Source of the DNA: Hyphomicrobium_A sp963728165
GTDB lineage: Bacteria > Pseudomonadota > Alphaproteobacteria > Rhizobiales > Hyphomicrobiaceae
Direction: 5' to 3'
DNA: 64,000 bases
Assembly: GCA_963728165.1 (NCBI GenBank)
Contig: CAVSIY010000001.1
Span: 124,001-188,000 of the forward strand
In this document: positions 18,397 to 26,973 of the stretch, in pieces
Position numbering within the stretch: the stretch's first letter is position 1
Layout: the number at the start of each line of letters is the position of its first letter
Translations under genes and position numbers: made by a program
The notes under the pieces: model-generated
Database searches by the model: none
Seen by the model: the letters and a program-made list of their open reading frames with translations, nothing else
Told to the model about the DNA's origin: nothing

Positions 18397-18410
18397 TTGA
18401 TCAGGATCAA
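18397..18410. promoter_or_regulatory. Perfect FNR/FixK box upstream of the 104-aa exported protein
   Basis: TTGATCAGGATCAA is an exact match to the FNR/Anr/FixK consensus TTGAT-N4-ATCAA. It lies 14 bases after the stop of the acyl-CoA synthetase gene and its centre is about 63 bases before the ATG at 18467. That spacing fits activation at a -41.5 site with a short leader. No minus-strand gene starts nearby, so the plus-strand gene is the only likely target. Confidence 0.85.
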
Positions 18411-18466
18411 CGCGCGGCGTGGCCTGCCATGATCCAACGCTTCCCTGGAAGATGAGGGGCATGCGC

Positions 18467-18781
18467 ATGGATGGCGGGCACAGGTCGCGGCCACTAGGTC
18501 GCCGCGTTCTCGTCGGTCTCGCCGCGGCGGGGCTGGCGGCCGCCGCCACGGCACTTAGCGCGAGCGCCAAGGAGCCGTGGGAGCAGGTGCTCTCCCAGCA
18601 GCTCGATCAGGAGCAGAAGTGCATCCTGACCACGACCTTCAATGTGCACGAATGGCCGCTCGGCGACGCGACGGTGATCTCGGGCAAGGCACGCTGCTAT
18701 GACGGGCGCGAGTTCGACTTCTCGCAGAAGAAAAATCACCTGAAGTTCGACATCAGGGCGTGCGAGCCGACCATCTGCTGA
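18467..18781 (+). CDS. Exported Cys-containing hypothetical protein under an FNR box (104 aa)
   Basis: Uncharacterised periplasmic protein. Three in-frame ATGs exist (18452, 18461, 18467); GAGGGG at 18454-18459 is correctly spaced only for 18467. A Tat-like or Sec signal (PLGRRVLVGLAAAGLAAAA) is followed by a mature region of about 70 residues with four cysteines (QKC, ARC, RAC, TIC). The gene follows a perfect FNR box and ends 12 bases from the convergent ccoS stop, so it is probably induced under low oxygen with the cbb3 locus. The cysteines could form disulfides or bind metal; both are guesses. Confidence 0.7.
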   Translation: MDGGHRSRPLGRRVLVGLAAAGLAAAATALSASAKEPWEQVLSQQLDQEQKCILTTTFNVHEWPLGDATVISGKARCYDGREFDFSQKKNHLKFDIRACEPTIC

Positions 18782-18793
18782 GGCCTCGGGCTC

Positions 18794-18994
18794 TCAGCCC
18801 TCGCGCGGCTCGTCGGCTTCTTTTTCGCCTTCCACGTCCGTCGGCGCATCGGGCTGCTCGCTGTCCTGGATGGCGCGCCAGCTCGCACCCTCCAAATCCT
18901 CGAACTGGCCTGAGCGCAGCGCCCACAGGAAAGCTGCAAGCCCGAGGAGCCCCAGGAACAGGGCCGCCGGGATGAGCCAGGCGAGCGCGGTCAC
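18794..18994 (-). CDS. ccoS: cbb3-type oxidase assembly protein CcoS
   Basis: Small membrane protein (66 aa) needed for copper/heme insertion into cbb3 oxidase. It starts at a GTG (18992-18994) that overlaps the ccoI stop in a GTGA arrangement, which indicates coupled translation. One transmembrane helix (LAWLIPAALFLGLLGLAAFLWAL) is followed by SGQFEDLEGASWRAI, the CcoS signature, and a long acidic tail. The usual length is 50-70 aa. Last gene of the ccoNOQP-GHIS series. Confidence 0.92.
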   Translation of the reverse strand: MTALAWLIPAALFLGLLGLAAFLWALRSGQFEDLEGASWRAIQDSEQPDAPTDVEGEKEADEPREG

Positions 18995-21234
18995 GTCCGG
19001 CGCTCGCGCGCCGGCGCCGACTTCAGCGCAAGGCGCATGGTGCGCAGGCGCAAGGCGTTGCCGGTGACGACGATGGAGGAGGCGGACATGGCGAGCGCGG
19101 CGATCAGGGGCGTGACCAATCCCGCCATGGCAAGCGGCACGAAGAGCGCATTGTAGCCGAGCGCGATGGCGAAGTTCTGCAGCGACATGGCGCGCGTGCG
19201 CCGCGCAACCGCGATCGTCTCCAGGACAGGAGCAAGGCGCTCGCCCTGAAAGATGGCGTCGGCCGCTGTCTGGCTGATGTCGGCGGCGCTCGCCGGCGAC
19301 AACGAGGCGTGGCCCGCCGCAAGCGCCGGGGCGTCGTTCAATCCATCGCCGATCATCAAGACCTTGTGGCCTTGAGCGCTCAGGGCATCGATGCGGGCGA
19401 TCTTGCCGTCGGGGCGGACGCCGGCGCGCCAGGTCTCGATACCGGCGGCAGCCGCCGCCGCCGCAACCGCCTGCGGGCGATCTCCCGACAGCAGCTCGAT
19501 CGCATAGCCCGCGCGTTTGAGCGCGGCGATGACGGCGGGCGCATCCCGCCTCAGCGCGTCCTCGAAATGGAAGGGCACCGGCGCCTTCCCGCCCCTGCGG
19601 AACCACAGCGTCGCCGCCGCCTCGCCGCCGTCGTCTCCGACGCCGACCCATTCGGCCGAGCCGAGCCGCTCCTCGCCGCCCGGCGTCGCGGCGGCGAGCC
19701 CCGAGCCCGCCACCTCGCGCACGGTGCCGCGCCAGCCGGGCGCCAGCCCACGTGCGGCGGCTGCGGCGACAATGGCCTTGGAATAGGGGTGGCGGCTGTT
19801 GACGGCGAGCGATGCGGCCTGCCTCAGGATGTTGACATCGACCGTATCGGCGCCGATGAGGCGCGGCTCGCCCAGCGTCAGCGTCCCGGTCTTGTCGAGG
19901 ACGACGGTGTCGGTCTCGGCCAGGCGCTCCAGCGCGTTGGGCGCCTTGACGATGACGCCCTTGGCGAACAGACGCCCGGTCGCAGCAACCTGTACGGCCG
20001 GAACCGCGAGCGCTAACGCGCAGGGGCAGGTGATGATCAGCACGGCGATGGCGTAGGTGAGCGCCTGCTCCCAGCCGGCGCCCGCGAGCATCCAGCCAAG
20101 GAAAGTGACGGCGCCGAGAATGTGCACGGCCGGGGCATAGATCCCCGCCGCGCGGTCGGCGAGGCGCACGTAGCGGCCGCGGCCCTGCTCGGCTCCGTGC
20201 ATGAGGCGCGCGATCTCGGCGATCAGCGTGCCTTCGTCGGTGGCGGTCGCCTCGACCTCGATCGGCGTGGTGATGTTGACAGTGCCGGCATGCACGATCG
20301 CCTCGGCGTGCACCAGGCGCGGGAGGGTCTCGCCGGTGATGAGGCTTTCCTCGATCTCGCTGGTTCCCGACACGACGCGTCCGTCGACCGGAATGCGCTC
20401 GCCGGCGGCGACGAGCACGCGCATGCCCGGCATCAGCGCGCGCGCCGGCAGCCGGCGCGGCTTTCCGTCCTCGCCCATCACGGTCGCCGCCAGCGCCTTC
20501 AGCCCTAAGAGGTTCTCGGCGGCGCCTTTGGCCTTCACGCGCACGCTCTCGTCGAGATAGCGGCCGATGAGCAGGAAGAAGGTGAGCATGATGGCGGCGT
20601 CGAAGTACACTTGCTCGCCGCCGCGCATGGTCTGATAGAGGCTCATGGCCGAGGCGAGGATGATGCCGAGCGAGATCGGCACGTCCATGTTGAGGCGCCT
20701 GGCCCGCAAAGCTGCGGCGGCGGAGCGGAAGAACGGCTGGCCCGCATAAACGATGGCCGGCAGCGCGATGAGCGCCGACAGCCAGTGGAAGAGAGCTGCG
20801 GCCGAGGGATCCATGTCGCTGGCGAGGCCGGCCCACACCGACACCGACAGCAGCATCACGTTGGCGGCGGCAAAGCCCGCGACCCCCAGACGGCGCAACA
20901 GATCGGCGGCCTGAACGCCGGCCGTCTCGTCGCGGGCGTAGGCGGCCTCGGCGGCATGGAACCCGGCGCGCTCCAGCGCGGCGACGAGGCGCTCGGGCTC
21001 GATGGCGGACGCATCGTAGCTCGCCGTGACGCGCTTGGCCGTAAGATTGGCGCGCGCGCTCTCGACGCCCGCCGTCGCCAGCAGGGCCTTCTCCACGGCG
21101 GCCATGCAGCTGCCGCAGCGCATGTTCTCCACGATCAGGGTGACCGTTTGCGGCGCGTGCGCAGGCTCGAACCGGGCGGCTCCCGACTGGCGCCCGCCCA
21201 CGACCTTGAGCTTGGGCCTCAGGGTTTGATCCAT
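18991..21234 (-). CDS. ccoI: Copper-exporting P1B-type ATPase CcoI (FixI)
   Basis: Inner-membrane copper ATPase that supplies Cu to the cbb3 oxidase binuclear centre. The 747-aa protein has an N-terminal heavy-metal-associated domain with Cys40 and Cys43 (RCGSCMAAVE), transmembrane helices, the actuator motif TGETLP, the membrane metal site CPC (ITCPCALA), the phosphorylated Asp in DKTGTLT, and the GDGLNDAPAL hinge. These place it in the Cu+ P1B group; locus position identifies it as CcoI instead of a general CopA. It overlaps ccoH at its start and ccoS at its end. Confidence 0.95.
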   Translation of the reverse strand: MDQTLRPKLKVVGGRQSGAARFEPAHAPQTVTLIVENMRCGSCMAAVEKALLATAGVESARANLTAKRVTASYDASAIEPERLVAALERAGFHAAEAAYARDETAGVQAADLLRRLGVAGFAAANVMLLSVSVWAGLASDMDPSAAALFHWLSALIALPAIVYAGQPFFRSAAAALRARRLNMDVPISLGIILASAMSLYQTMRGGEQVYFDAAIMLTFFLLIGRYLDESVRVKAKGAAENLLGLKALAATVMGEDGKPRRLPARALMPGMRVLVAAGERIPVDGRVVSGTSEIEESLITGETLPRLVHAEAIVHAGTVNITTPIEVEATATDEGTLIAEIARLMHGAEQGRGRYVRLADRAAGIYAPAVHILGAVTFLGWMLAGAGWEQALTYAIAVLIITCPCALALAVPAVQVAATGRLFAKGVIVKAPNALERLAETDTVVLDKTGTLTLGEPRLIGADTVDVNILRQAASLAVNSRHPYSKAIVAAAAARGLAPGWRGTVREVAGSGLAAATPGGEERLGSAEWVGVGDDGGEAAATLWFRRGGKAPVPFHFEDALRRDAPAVIAALKRAGYAIELLSGDRPQAVAAAAAAAGIETWRAGVRPDGKIARIDALSAQGHKVLMIGDGLNDAPALAAGHASLSPASAADISQTAADAIFQGERLAPVLETIAVARRTRAMSLQNFAIALGYNALFVPLAMAGLVTPLIAALAMSASSIVVTGNALRLRTMRLALKSAPARERRT

Positions 21235-21692
21235 AGCCGGCGCCTCGCCTCGTAAAGCGCCGCGTCCTCCTCGCCGTTACGGGCGGTGAGGTCGACCGTC
21301 CACCCGCCGGGCCCGAGCCCGGCCGCATCCGCTTCATAGATGCCAGGGCCGGTCTGCTCGAGCACGATCTCGCGGTCGAAGCGGCTGGTCGCGGGGCGCT
21401 CGATCTGGGCGCTCACGTCGAGGCCGGAAATGGCGCCGCCGGCCTTGTCGGTGAGCGAGACGCGCAAGCGCCGCGTCTCCGGCACGTAGGTGAGGCTGTC
21501 GCGCCAGCCGAGCTTGGCCTGCGCCTCGGCGGCGGCGACGCGCTCGTTGTAGGCGAGCCCCTTGCGGTAGGCGTCGTCGGTGTCGAGGCCGGCGAAGGTC
21601 GATTCGGCCTTGTAGACCATGATGCCGTTGACGGCGAAAATGACGGCGAAGAAGCCGATGAGAGTGAGGAGGACGTGACGGCCCTTCAACAT
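21219..21692 (-). CDS. ccoH: cbb3 oxidase accessory protein CcoH (FixH)
   Basis: Membrane protein required for assembly or stability of cbb3 oxidase. From the ATG at 21690-21692 (behind GCGAGG) it is 157 aa: one transmembrane helix near the N-terminus (HVLLTLIGFFAVIFAVNGIMVY), the family segment STFAGLDTDDAYRKGLAYN, and a periplasmic beta-rich domain (FixH fold). An alternative start at 21725 would overlap the end of ccoG by 8 bases; family N-termini favour the shorter form. Its 3' end overlaps ccoI by 16 bases. Confidence 0.92.
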   Translation of the reverse strand: MLKGRHVLLTLIGFFAVIFAVNGIMVYKAESTFAGLDTDDAYRKGLAYNERVAAAEAQAKLGWRDSLTYVPETRRLRVSLTDKAGGAISGLDVSAQIERPATSRFDREIVLEQTGPGIYEADAAGLGPGGWTVDLTARNGEEDAALYEARRRLWIKP

Positions 21693-21717
21693 GCGTGCCT
21701 CGCCTGGTGTGCGCGCG

Positions 21718-23235
21718 CTAGTCATGGTTGGGGGCCATGAAGGCGGCGTCGTGGTAGGTGCGGCTGCCGTCGCCCAAGTCGGTCACCACGAAGTGGAACG
21801 GGGTCGAGGCGCCATGCAGGTCGTCGCGCTCGTCCTTCGGCACGGTGACGAGCACCTTGAGCGCGCGCAGGTTGTCGGTGACGACGTCGATCTTGGGATC
21901 GCTCCCCTCGAGGCCGACGATCGTCAGCTTGGCTTTCTCAAGTCCTTCGGTCGAGAGCTCAAAGGTGCGCTTCTGGTGCAGCTTGTTGAGGATCTTGACG
22001 GTGTAGCCGTTGCGCAGGCCCCCGTCGGAGAGCTGGACGAAGAGCGGCTGGCGGTCGTGCAGCACGTTGATATCGAGCACGCTGCGGCTGAGCCATGCCC
22101 ACAGCATGATGGCGGCGACGATGCCCATCAGGGTCGCATAGAGGATGGTGCGCGGGCGGATGAAGCGCAGCGGCGCCAGGTCGTGATGCGAGGCGGCGTC
22201 GAGGTTGCGGAAGGTGTCGTAGGCGATCAGGCCGCGGGGGCGCTCGACGCGGTCCATGATCTCGTCGCAGGCGTCGATGCACAGCGCGCATTGGATGCAT
22301 TCGAGCTGCACGCCATCGCGGATGTCGATGCCCATCGGGCACGCCGCGACGCACGCCTTGCAGTCGATGCAGTCGCCGCGGCCTTCCCAGGTCTGCCCCT
22401 TCTTGTGGGGCCCGCGCGGCTCGCCGCGATAGCCGAGGTAGGAGATGAGCAGCGAGTCCTTGTCGAACATCGCGCTCTGGATGCGCGGCCACGGGCACAT
22501 GTAGATGCAGACCTGCTCGCGCGCGATGCCGCCCAGGAGATAGGTGGTCCCGGCGAAGAGGCCGAGGAACACGTAGGCGATGGTCGGCGCGTCGCCCTGC
22601 ACCAGCTCCACGGCGAGCGTTGGCGCGTCGCGGAAGTAGAAGACGAGCGCGCCGCCGGTCGCGATGGAGACCACAATCCAGGAGATGTGGGTCGCGGCCT
22701 TCTTCCAGATCTTCTCGAACGTCCAAGGGCTGGCATCGAGGCGGATGCGCGCGTTGCGGTCGCCCTGCCAGAAGCGCTCGACCACGACCATCAGGTCCGT
22801 CCACACCGTCTGCGGGCAGGTATAGCCGCACCACATGCGCCCGGCGAGCGAGGTGACGAGGAAGAGCCCGAGCGCCGACAGGATCAGGAGGCCGGTGATG
22901 TAGTAGAGCTCCTGCGCCCAGATCTCGATGGGACCGAAGAAGAGCCGCTGGTTGGCGAAGTCCAAGAGGAACGCCTGATCGGGCAGGCTGGGCCCGCGGT
23001 CCCAGCGGATCCAGGGCAGCGCGTAGTAGATGCCGAGCGTGATCGCCATGACCGCCCACTTGACCTTGCGGAACGTTCCGTGGGCGAGCTTGGGATAGAT
23101 CTTCTGGCGCGTGGCATAGGCTTGGCGCAGCTGCTTCGACGCCACGGCTGCGACATCGATCCGCTCGATCCCCGGCGCGGCCTCTGCGGCCGCGGTCTCC
23201 GGCACAATGTCGGCGGCACGTTTGATCATGGTCAT
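21718..23235 (-). CDS. ccoG: Cytochrome c oxidase accessory protein CcoG (RdxA/FixG)
   Basis: Membrane iron-sulfur protein thought to reduce Cu(II) for cbb3 assembly. The 505-aa protein has several transmembrane helices, a membrane-side CGYTCPQ motif, and two ferredoxin-type clusters in CIDCKACVAACPMG and CIQCALCIDACD. A large periplasmic IgG-like C-terminal domain (FixG_C) closes the protein. It follows ccoP after an 81-base gap that contains a CCGCTCG/CGAGCGG hairpin (23306-23324 region) but no FNR box, so it is probably read through from the ccoN promoter. Confidence 0.95.
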   Translation of the reverse strand: MTMIKRAADIVPETAAAEAAPGIERIDVAAVASKQLRQAYATRQKIYPKLAHGTFRKVKWAVMAITLGIYYALPWIRWDRGPSLPDQAFLLDFANQRLFFGPIEIWAQELYYITGLLILSALGLFLVTSLAGRMWCGYTCPQTVWTDLMVVVERFWQGDRNARIRLDASPWTFEKIWKKAATHISWIVVSIATGGALVFYFRDAPTLAVELVQGDAPTIAYVFLGLFAGTTYLLGGIAREQVCIYMCPWPRIQSAMFDKDSLLISYLGYRGEPRGPHKKGQTWEGRGDCIDCKACVAACPMGIDIRDGVQLECIQCALCIDACDEIMDRVERPRGLIAYDTFRNLDAASHHDLAPLRFIRPRTILYATLMGIVAAIMLWAWLSRSVLDINVLHDRQPLFVQLSDGGLRNGYTVKILNKLHQKRTFELSTEGLEKAKLTIVGLEGSDPKIDVVTDNLRALKVLVTVPKDERDDLHGASTPFHFVVTDLGDGSRTYHDAAFMAPNHD

Positions 23236-23316
23236 GCTCGGCTCCCGCCGGCGCCTCTGCGGCTCGCCAGCCTACCATATGGCACGCCGGAGCGTGCCCG
23301 CTCGTAGCGCGAGCGG

Positions 23317-24186
23317 CTACTTGCCGCCGCCCAGTGAGTGCACGTAGGCGGTCAGCATCTTGATGGTGACGGGATCGAGACGTCCCGTCCAGTACGGCAT
23401 CACGCCGCCGCGTCCGGTCTGGATGGTCTTCTCGATGTCGGCCGCCTTGCCGCCATAGAGCCAGATATCGTCGGTCAGGTTCGGCGCGCCGAGATCCTGG
23501 TTGCCCTTGCCCTCCTCGCCGTGACAGGCGACGCAGTTCTCCGCAAAGATGGCCTTGCCCCTCTCAGCGGCAGCCGCGTCGGTGGCGTGCCCCGACAGCG
23601 ACATGACATATTGAGCCGTGTCCTTGATCTGGGCAGGCTGCAGGATGCCGTCAAGCCCGAAGCGCGGCATGGCCATCTCGCGCGCCTCCGCGTCGCCCGA
23701 GCGGATCCCGTGCGTAATCGTCTGCTGGATGGCCTCGGGCGTCCCGCCCCACAGCCAGTCGTCGTCGTTGAGGTTGGGAAAGCCAGGACCGCCCTGGGCG
23801 CCCTTGCCGTGGCAGGGGCTGCAGTTGTCGCCGAACACCGCCGCGCCGCCGGCCAACACGAACGGCATCAGCTCCTGGTTCTTCTCGATCTCGTCCAGAG
23901 GCGTCGCGGCGATCTGATCGAAGTACTTGGCCTGGTCGGCCTTGGCCGCGGCCACCTCCTTTGCGACCTCGCCGCGCTGGCTGTAGCCCAACGCGCCCTT
24001 GGTGTAGCCGTTGAGCGTGGGCCAGGCGGGATAGACGACCCAGTAGCCGATGGCCCAGACGATGCACACATAGAACGTGTAGAGCCACCACCTGGGCAGC
24101 GGCTTGTTGAGCTCCTTGAGGTCGCCGTCCCACACGTGCCCCGTGGTCTCGACGCCGGTGACCTGATCAATCTCTTTGTTGCTCAT
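23317..24186 (-). CDS. ccoP: cbb3-type cytochrome c oxidase subunit III, diheme CcoP
   Basis: Diheme cytochrome c subunit that receives electrons from soluble cytochrome c. One transmembrane helix (about residues 33-53) anchors a periplasmic part with two heme sites: Cys122-x2-Cys125-His126 (CSPCHG) and Cys218-x2-Cys221-His222 (CVACHG). The N-terminal VWDGDLKELNKPLPRWW is a family hallmark. Length 289 aa is normal. The ATG overlaps the ccoQ stop (ATGA), which indicates coupled translation. Confidence 0.96.
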   Translation of the reverse strand: MSNKEIDQVTGVETTGHVWDGDLKELNKPLPRWWLYTFYVCIVWAIGYWVVYPAWPTLNGYTKGALGYSQRGEVAKEVAAAKADQAKYFDQIAATPLDEIEKNQELMPFVLAGGAAVFGDNCSPCHGKGAQGGPGFPNLNDDDWLWGGTPEAIQQTITHGIRSGDAEAREMAMPRFGLDGILQPAQIKDTAQYVMSLSGHATDAAAAERGKAIFAENCVACHGEEGKGNQDLGAPNLTDDIWLYGGKAADIEKTIQTGRGGVMPYWTGRLDPVTIKMLTAYVHSLGGGK

Positions 24187-24362
24187 GACCGGTCTCCGTC
24201 CGGTTTGTCGTTCTTCTCGTCCTCGAGCGGCACCTGGGCGGCCTCGTCGAACTTCTTCTTGTTGCCGGGCCAGAACACGTAGACGACCACGCCAACGAAC
24301 AGTGCGACGAACAGGATCAGAGCGACGGTTTGCGAAAGTACGGTTGCTGCATGGTGCGTCAT
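24183..24362 (-). CDS. ccoQ: cbb3-type oxidase subunit IV CcoQ (59 aa)
   Basis: Small subunit that stabilises the core complex. It starts at the ATG at 24360-24362, has one transmembrane helix (VALILFVALFVGVVVYVFW) and the CcoQ segment PGNKKKFDEAA after it, then an acidic tail. It lies between ccoO (13-base gap) and ccoP (4-base overlap), exactly where CcoQ is expected. Confidence 0.93.
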   Translation of the reverse strand: MTHHAATVLSQTVALILFVALFVGVVVYVFWPGNKKKFDEAAQVPLEDEKNDKPDGDRS

Positions 24363-24375
24363 TGCGGCTTGCCCT

Positions 24376-25104
24376 CTATCGCAGGTTGGGTCCGGCTGCG
24401 TCGAAGTCCGCGAAGTCTACTAGCGTTCCGAGCATCTGCAGATAGGCGATGACAGCGTCGAGCTCGGTCGGCTCGCTTCCCGCGGCGCCGTCGAACTTGC
24501 GCACCTGCGCCTTGGGATAACGGGCAACGAGCTCCTTGGCCTCTTTGGTGTCGGGCGAGATCTGCGCCACGACGTCGGCCTTGGCCTTGGCGATCTCCTC
24601 GTCGGAGTAGGGAACGCCGGTGATGCGTAGCGCCCGCATATGGTCGGCGATGTCATGATAATCGAGCGCGCGCTCGGCCAGGAACGGATAGCCGGGCATC
24701 ACCGACTCAGGCACCACCGAGCGCGGGTTGTGCATGTGCTCCACGTGCCAGTTGTCGGAGTACTTGCCGCCGACACGGGCGAGATCGGGTCCGGTGCGCT
24801 TCGACCCCCACTGGAACGGATGATCGTACATGCTCTCGGCGGCGAGGCTGTAGTGGCCGTAGCGCTCGACCTCGTCACGCAGCGAGCGGATCATCTGGCT
24901 GTGGCAATTGTAGCAGCCTTCGCGCACGTAGATGTCGCGCCCTGCGAGCTCCAGCGGAGAGTAGGGGCGCATGCCTTTCACCTTCTCGATGGTCGAATTG
25001 AGAAGGAACAGCGGTGCGATCTCGATGATGCCGCCGATGGAGACGACGATCAGGATGGCGATCAACAGCACCATCGAGTTCTTTTCGAAAAATCCGTGGT
25101 TCAT
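24376..25104 (-). CDS. ccoO: cbb3-type oxidase subunit II, monoheme CcoO
   Basis: Membrane-anchored monoheme cytochrome c that passes electrons from CcoP to CcoN. An N-terminal helix (MVLLIAILIVVSIGGIIEI) is followed by the heme motif Cys64-x2-Cys67-His68 in REGCYNCHSQMIRS. The distal Met ligand is probably in PESVMPGYPFL. Length 242 aa matches the family. The gene begins 10 bases after the ccoN stop. Confidence 0.96.
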   Translation of the reverse strand: MNHGFFEKNSMVLLIAILIVVSIGGIIEIAPLFLLNSTIEKVKGMRPYSPLELAGRDIYVREGCYNCHSQMIRSLRDEVERYGHYSLAAESMYDHPFQWGSKRTGPDLARVGGKYSDNWHVEHMHNPRSVVPESVMPGYPFLAERALDYHDIADHMRALRITGVPYSDEEIAKAKADVVAQISPDTKEAKELVARYPKAQVRKFDGAAGSEPTELDAVIAYLQMLGTLVDFADFDAAGPNLR

Positions 25105-25114
25105 GACCGCCCCC

Positions 25115-26773
25115 TTACTCCGCCGGTACCGCGGCCGCCCCTGGCCGCAGCTCGGGCGCTGCCGCCGAGCTCGGCTGCTCGGCTAAGTCGACCGACACAT
25201 CGCCGCGAATGGTGCGCCAGACGTTGATGGCCATGATGATGCCGCCGATCAGGAACAGCACGCCGCCGGAGGCGCGGATCACGTAGGGCCAATGCATGGC
25301 TTCCACGGTCTCCACGAACGAGTACTTGAGGAAGCCGAGCTTGTCGTAAGCGCGCCACATCAAGCCCTGGGTGATGCCTGAGACCCACATGGCGGACACG
25401 TAGAGGACGAGGCCGACGGTCGCGATCCAGAAGTGCCACTCGACCATGCGGATCGAATAGAGGCCGCGCCGCTTCCACAGCCACGGCACCAGGCAGTAGA
25501 TGGCGCCGAAGGAGACCATGCCGACCCAGCCGAGCGCGCCCGAGTGCACGTGGCCGATGGTCCAGTCGGTGTAGTGCGACAGCGAGTTGACCGACTTGAT
25601 CGACATCAGCGGGCCCTCGAACGTCGACATGCCGTAGAAGGCGACGGAGACCACGAGCAGGCGCACGACCGGATCGGTGCGCAGCCGGTCCCAGGCGCCC
25701 GACAGCGTCATCAGGCCGTTGATCATGCCGCCCCAGGACGGCATCCACAGCATGATCGAGAAGGTCATGCCGAGCGTCTGCGCCCAGTCGGGCAGCGCGG
25801 TGTAGTGCAAGTGGTGGGGCCCGGCCCAGATGTAGAGGAAGATCAGCGACCAGAAGTGCACGATGGAGAGCCGGTAGGAGTAGATCGGCCGCTCCACGCG
25901 CTTGGGGATGAAGTAGTACATGATGCCGAGGAAGCCGGCGGTGAGGAAGAAGCCGACCGCGTTGTGGCCGTACCACCATTGCGTCATGGCATCCTGCACG
26001 CCGGAGAAGAGCGAGTAGCTCTTGGTGCCTAAGAGCGACACGGGCACCGACAGGTTGTTGACGATGTGCAGCATGGCGATGGTGACGATGAAGGCGAGGA
26101 AGAACCAGTTCGCCACGTAGATGTGCGGCTCCTTGCGCTTCCACAGCGTGCCGAGGAAGACCAAGAGGTAGACGACCCATACGATCGTCAGCCAGAGGTC
26201 CACGTACCACTCGGGCTCGGCGTACTCGCGGCCTTCGGTGACGCCGAGCACGTAGCCCGACGCGGCCAGCACGATAAAGAGCTGGTAGCCCCACACGACG
26301 AACCAGGGGGCCCAGTAGCCGGCGATGCGCGCTCTTGAGGTGCGCTGCACGACGTAGAGAGAGGTGGCGAGCAGCACGTTGCCGCCGAAGGCGAAGATCA
26401 CCGCCGAGGTGTGCACGGGGCGCAGGCGCCCGAAGTTCGTCCAGGGAAGATCGAGGTTGAGGGCCGGGTAGGCGAGCTGCCAGGCGATGATGTCGCCCAT
26501 CAGGAAGCCGACGACGCCCCAGCCCACGGCCGCGATGGTCGCGACCTTGATGGGGCCGTCCATGTAGCTCGCCTGCTCGTCGGCGCTCACCCTGTGCGGA
26601 TGCGTGGCAACCCAGTAGGCGGCCGCTGCGCAGAAGAGGACGAACAAGGCGCCGTGGAACCTCATCACCGGGTCGGTGGCGGCGAAGGCAAAGGCGAGCC
26701 CCCCCAACGCTCCGGCAATGGCAACGGACAGGGACACCCCATGCGAAAAGGCCACGACCTCCTCTTTCGGCAT
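25115..26773 (-). CDS. ccoN: cbb3-type cytochrome c oxidase catalytic subunit I CcoN
   Basis: Catalytic subunit of the high-affinity terminal oxidase: reduces O2 to water at the heme b3-CuB centre and pumps protons. From the ATG at 26771-26773 (552 aa, preceded by GGGGGG seven bases upstream) it has 12 or more transmembrane helices and many conserved His, including RPVHTSAVIFAFGGN and GPHHLHYTALPDW, the CuB/heme regions of the family. A longer frame to 26899 would pass through the FNR box and promoter and is rejected. First gene of the locus. Confidence 0.96.
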   Translation of the reverse strand: MPKEEVVAFSHGVSLSVAIAGALGGLAFAFAATDPVMRFHGALFVLFCAAAAYWVATHPHRVSADEQASYMDGPIKVATIAAVGWGVVGFLMGDIIAWQLAYPALNLDLPWTNFGRLRPVHTSAVIFAFGGNVLLATSLYVVQRTSRARIAGYWAPWFVVWGYQLFIVLAASGYVLGVTEGREYAEPEWYVDLWLTIVWVVYLLVFLGTLWKRKEPHIYVANWFFLAFIVTIAMLHIVNNLSVPVSLLGTKSYSLFSGVQDAMTQWWYGHNAVGFFLTAGFLGIMYYFIPKRVERPIYSYRLSIVHFWSLIFLYIWAGPHHLHYTALPDWAQTLGMTFSIMLWMPSWGGMINGLMTLSGAWDRLRTDPVVRLLVVSVAFYGMSTFEGPLMSIKSVNSLSHYTDWTIGHVHSGALGWVGMVSFGAIYCLVPWLWKRRGLYSIRMVEWHFWIATVGLVLYVSAMWVSGITQGLMWRAYDKLGFLKYSFVETVEAMHWPYVIRASGGVLFLIGGIIMAINVWRTIRGDVSVDLAEQPSSAAAPELRPGAAAVPAE

Positions 26774-26849
26774 CGTGCTTCCCCCCTTTTCCTTCTCGGT
26801 GGACAGAAAACTTGCTGCGTCTCTTATCTTCGCGCAGCGAGTGTACGCT

Positions 26850-26863
26850 TTGACGCAGATCAA
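26850..26863. promoter_or_regulatory. FNR/FixK box upstream of ccoN
   Basis: TTGACGCAGATCAA fits the FixK/FNR consensus TTGA(C/T)-N4-ATCAA. Its centre is about 83 bases before the ccoN ATG, which would place a class II transcription start near 26815. cbb3 operons of Rhizobiales are classically activated by FixK through such a box. The FixK-like regulator in this window (14189-14911) is a candidate activator. Confidence 0.85.
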
Positions 26864-26973
26864 AGTGCGACAATCAGGCGGCGGCTCCGAGCGCGGCACA
26901 GCGAAGCACAGCCGCTTGATCGAGGGCTGCCTTCGACTTTGGTCGGATGGGTCGGCGCGAGGAGAGGCGGCGG

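Noticed and set aside
18995..21337. Minus-strand frame running through ccoI in a different phase and joined to CcoS
   Set aside because: Only its last 66 codons are real (CcoS). The rest is the shifted frame of ccoI.
21691..23307. 538-codon plus-strand open frame across ccoG
   Set aside because: It is the antisense shadow of ccoG, caused by high GC; it has no ribosome-binding site and no family match.
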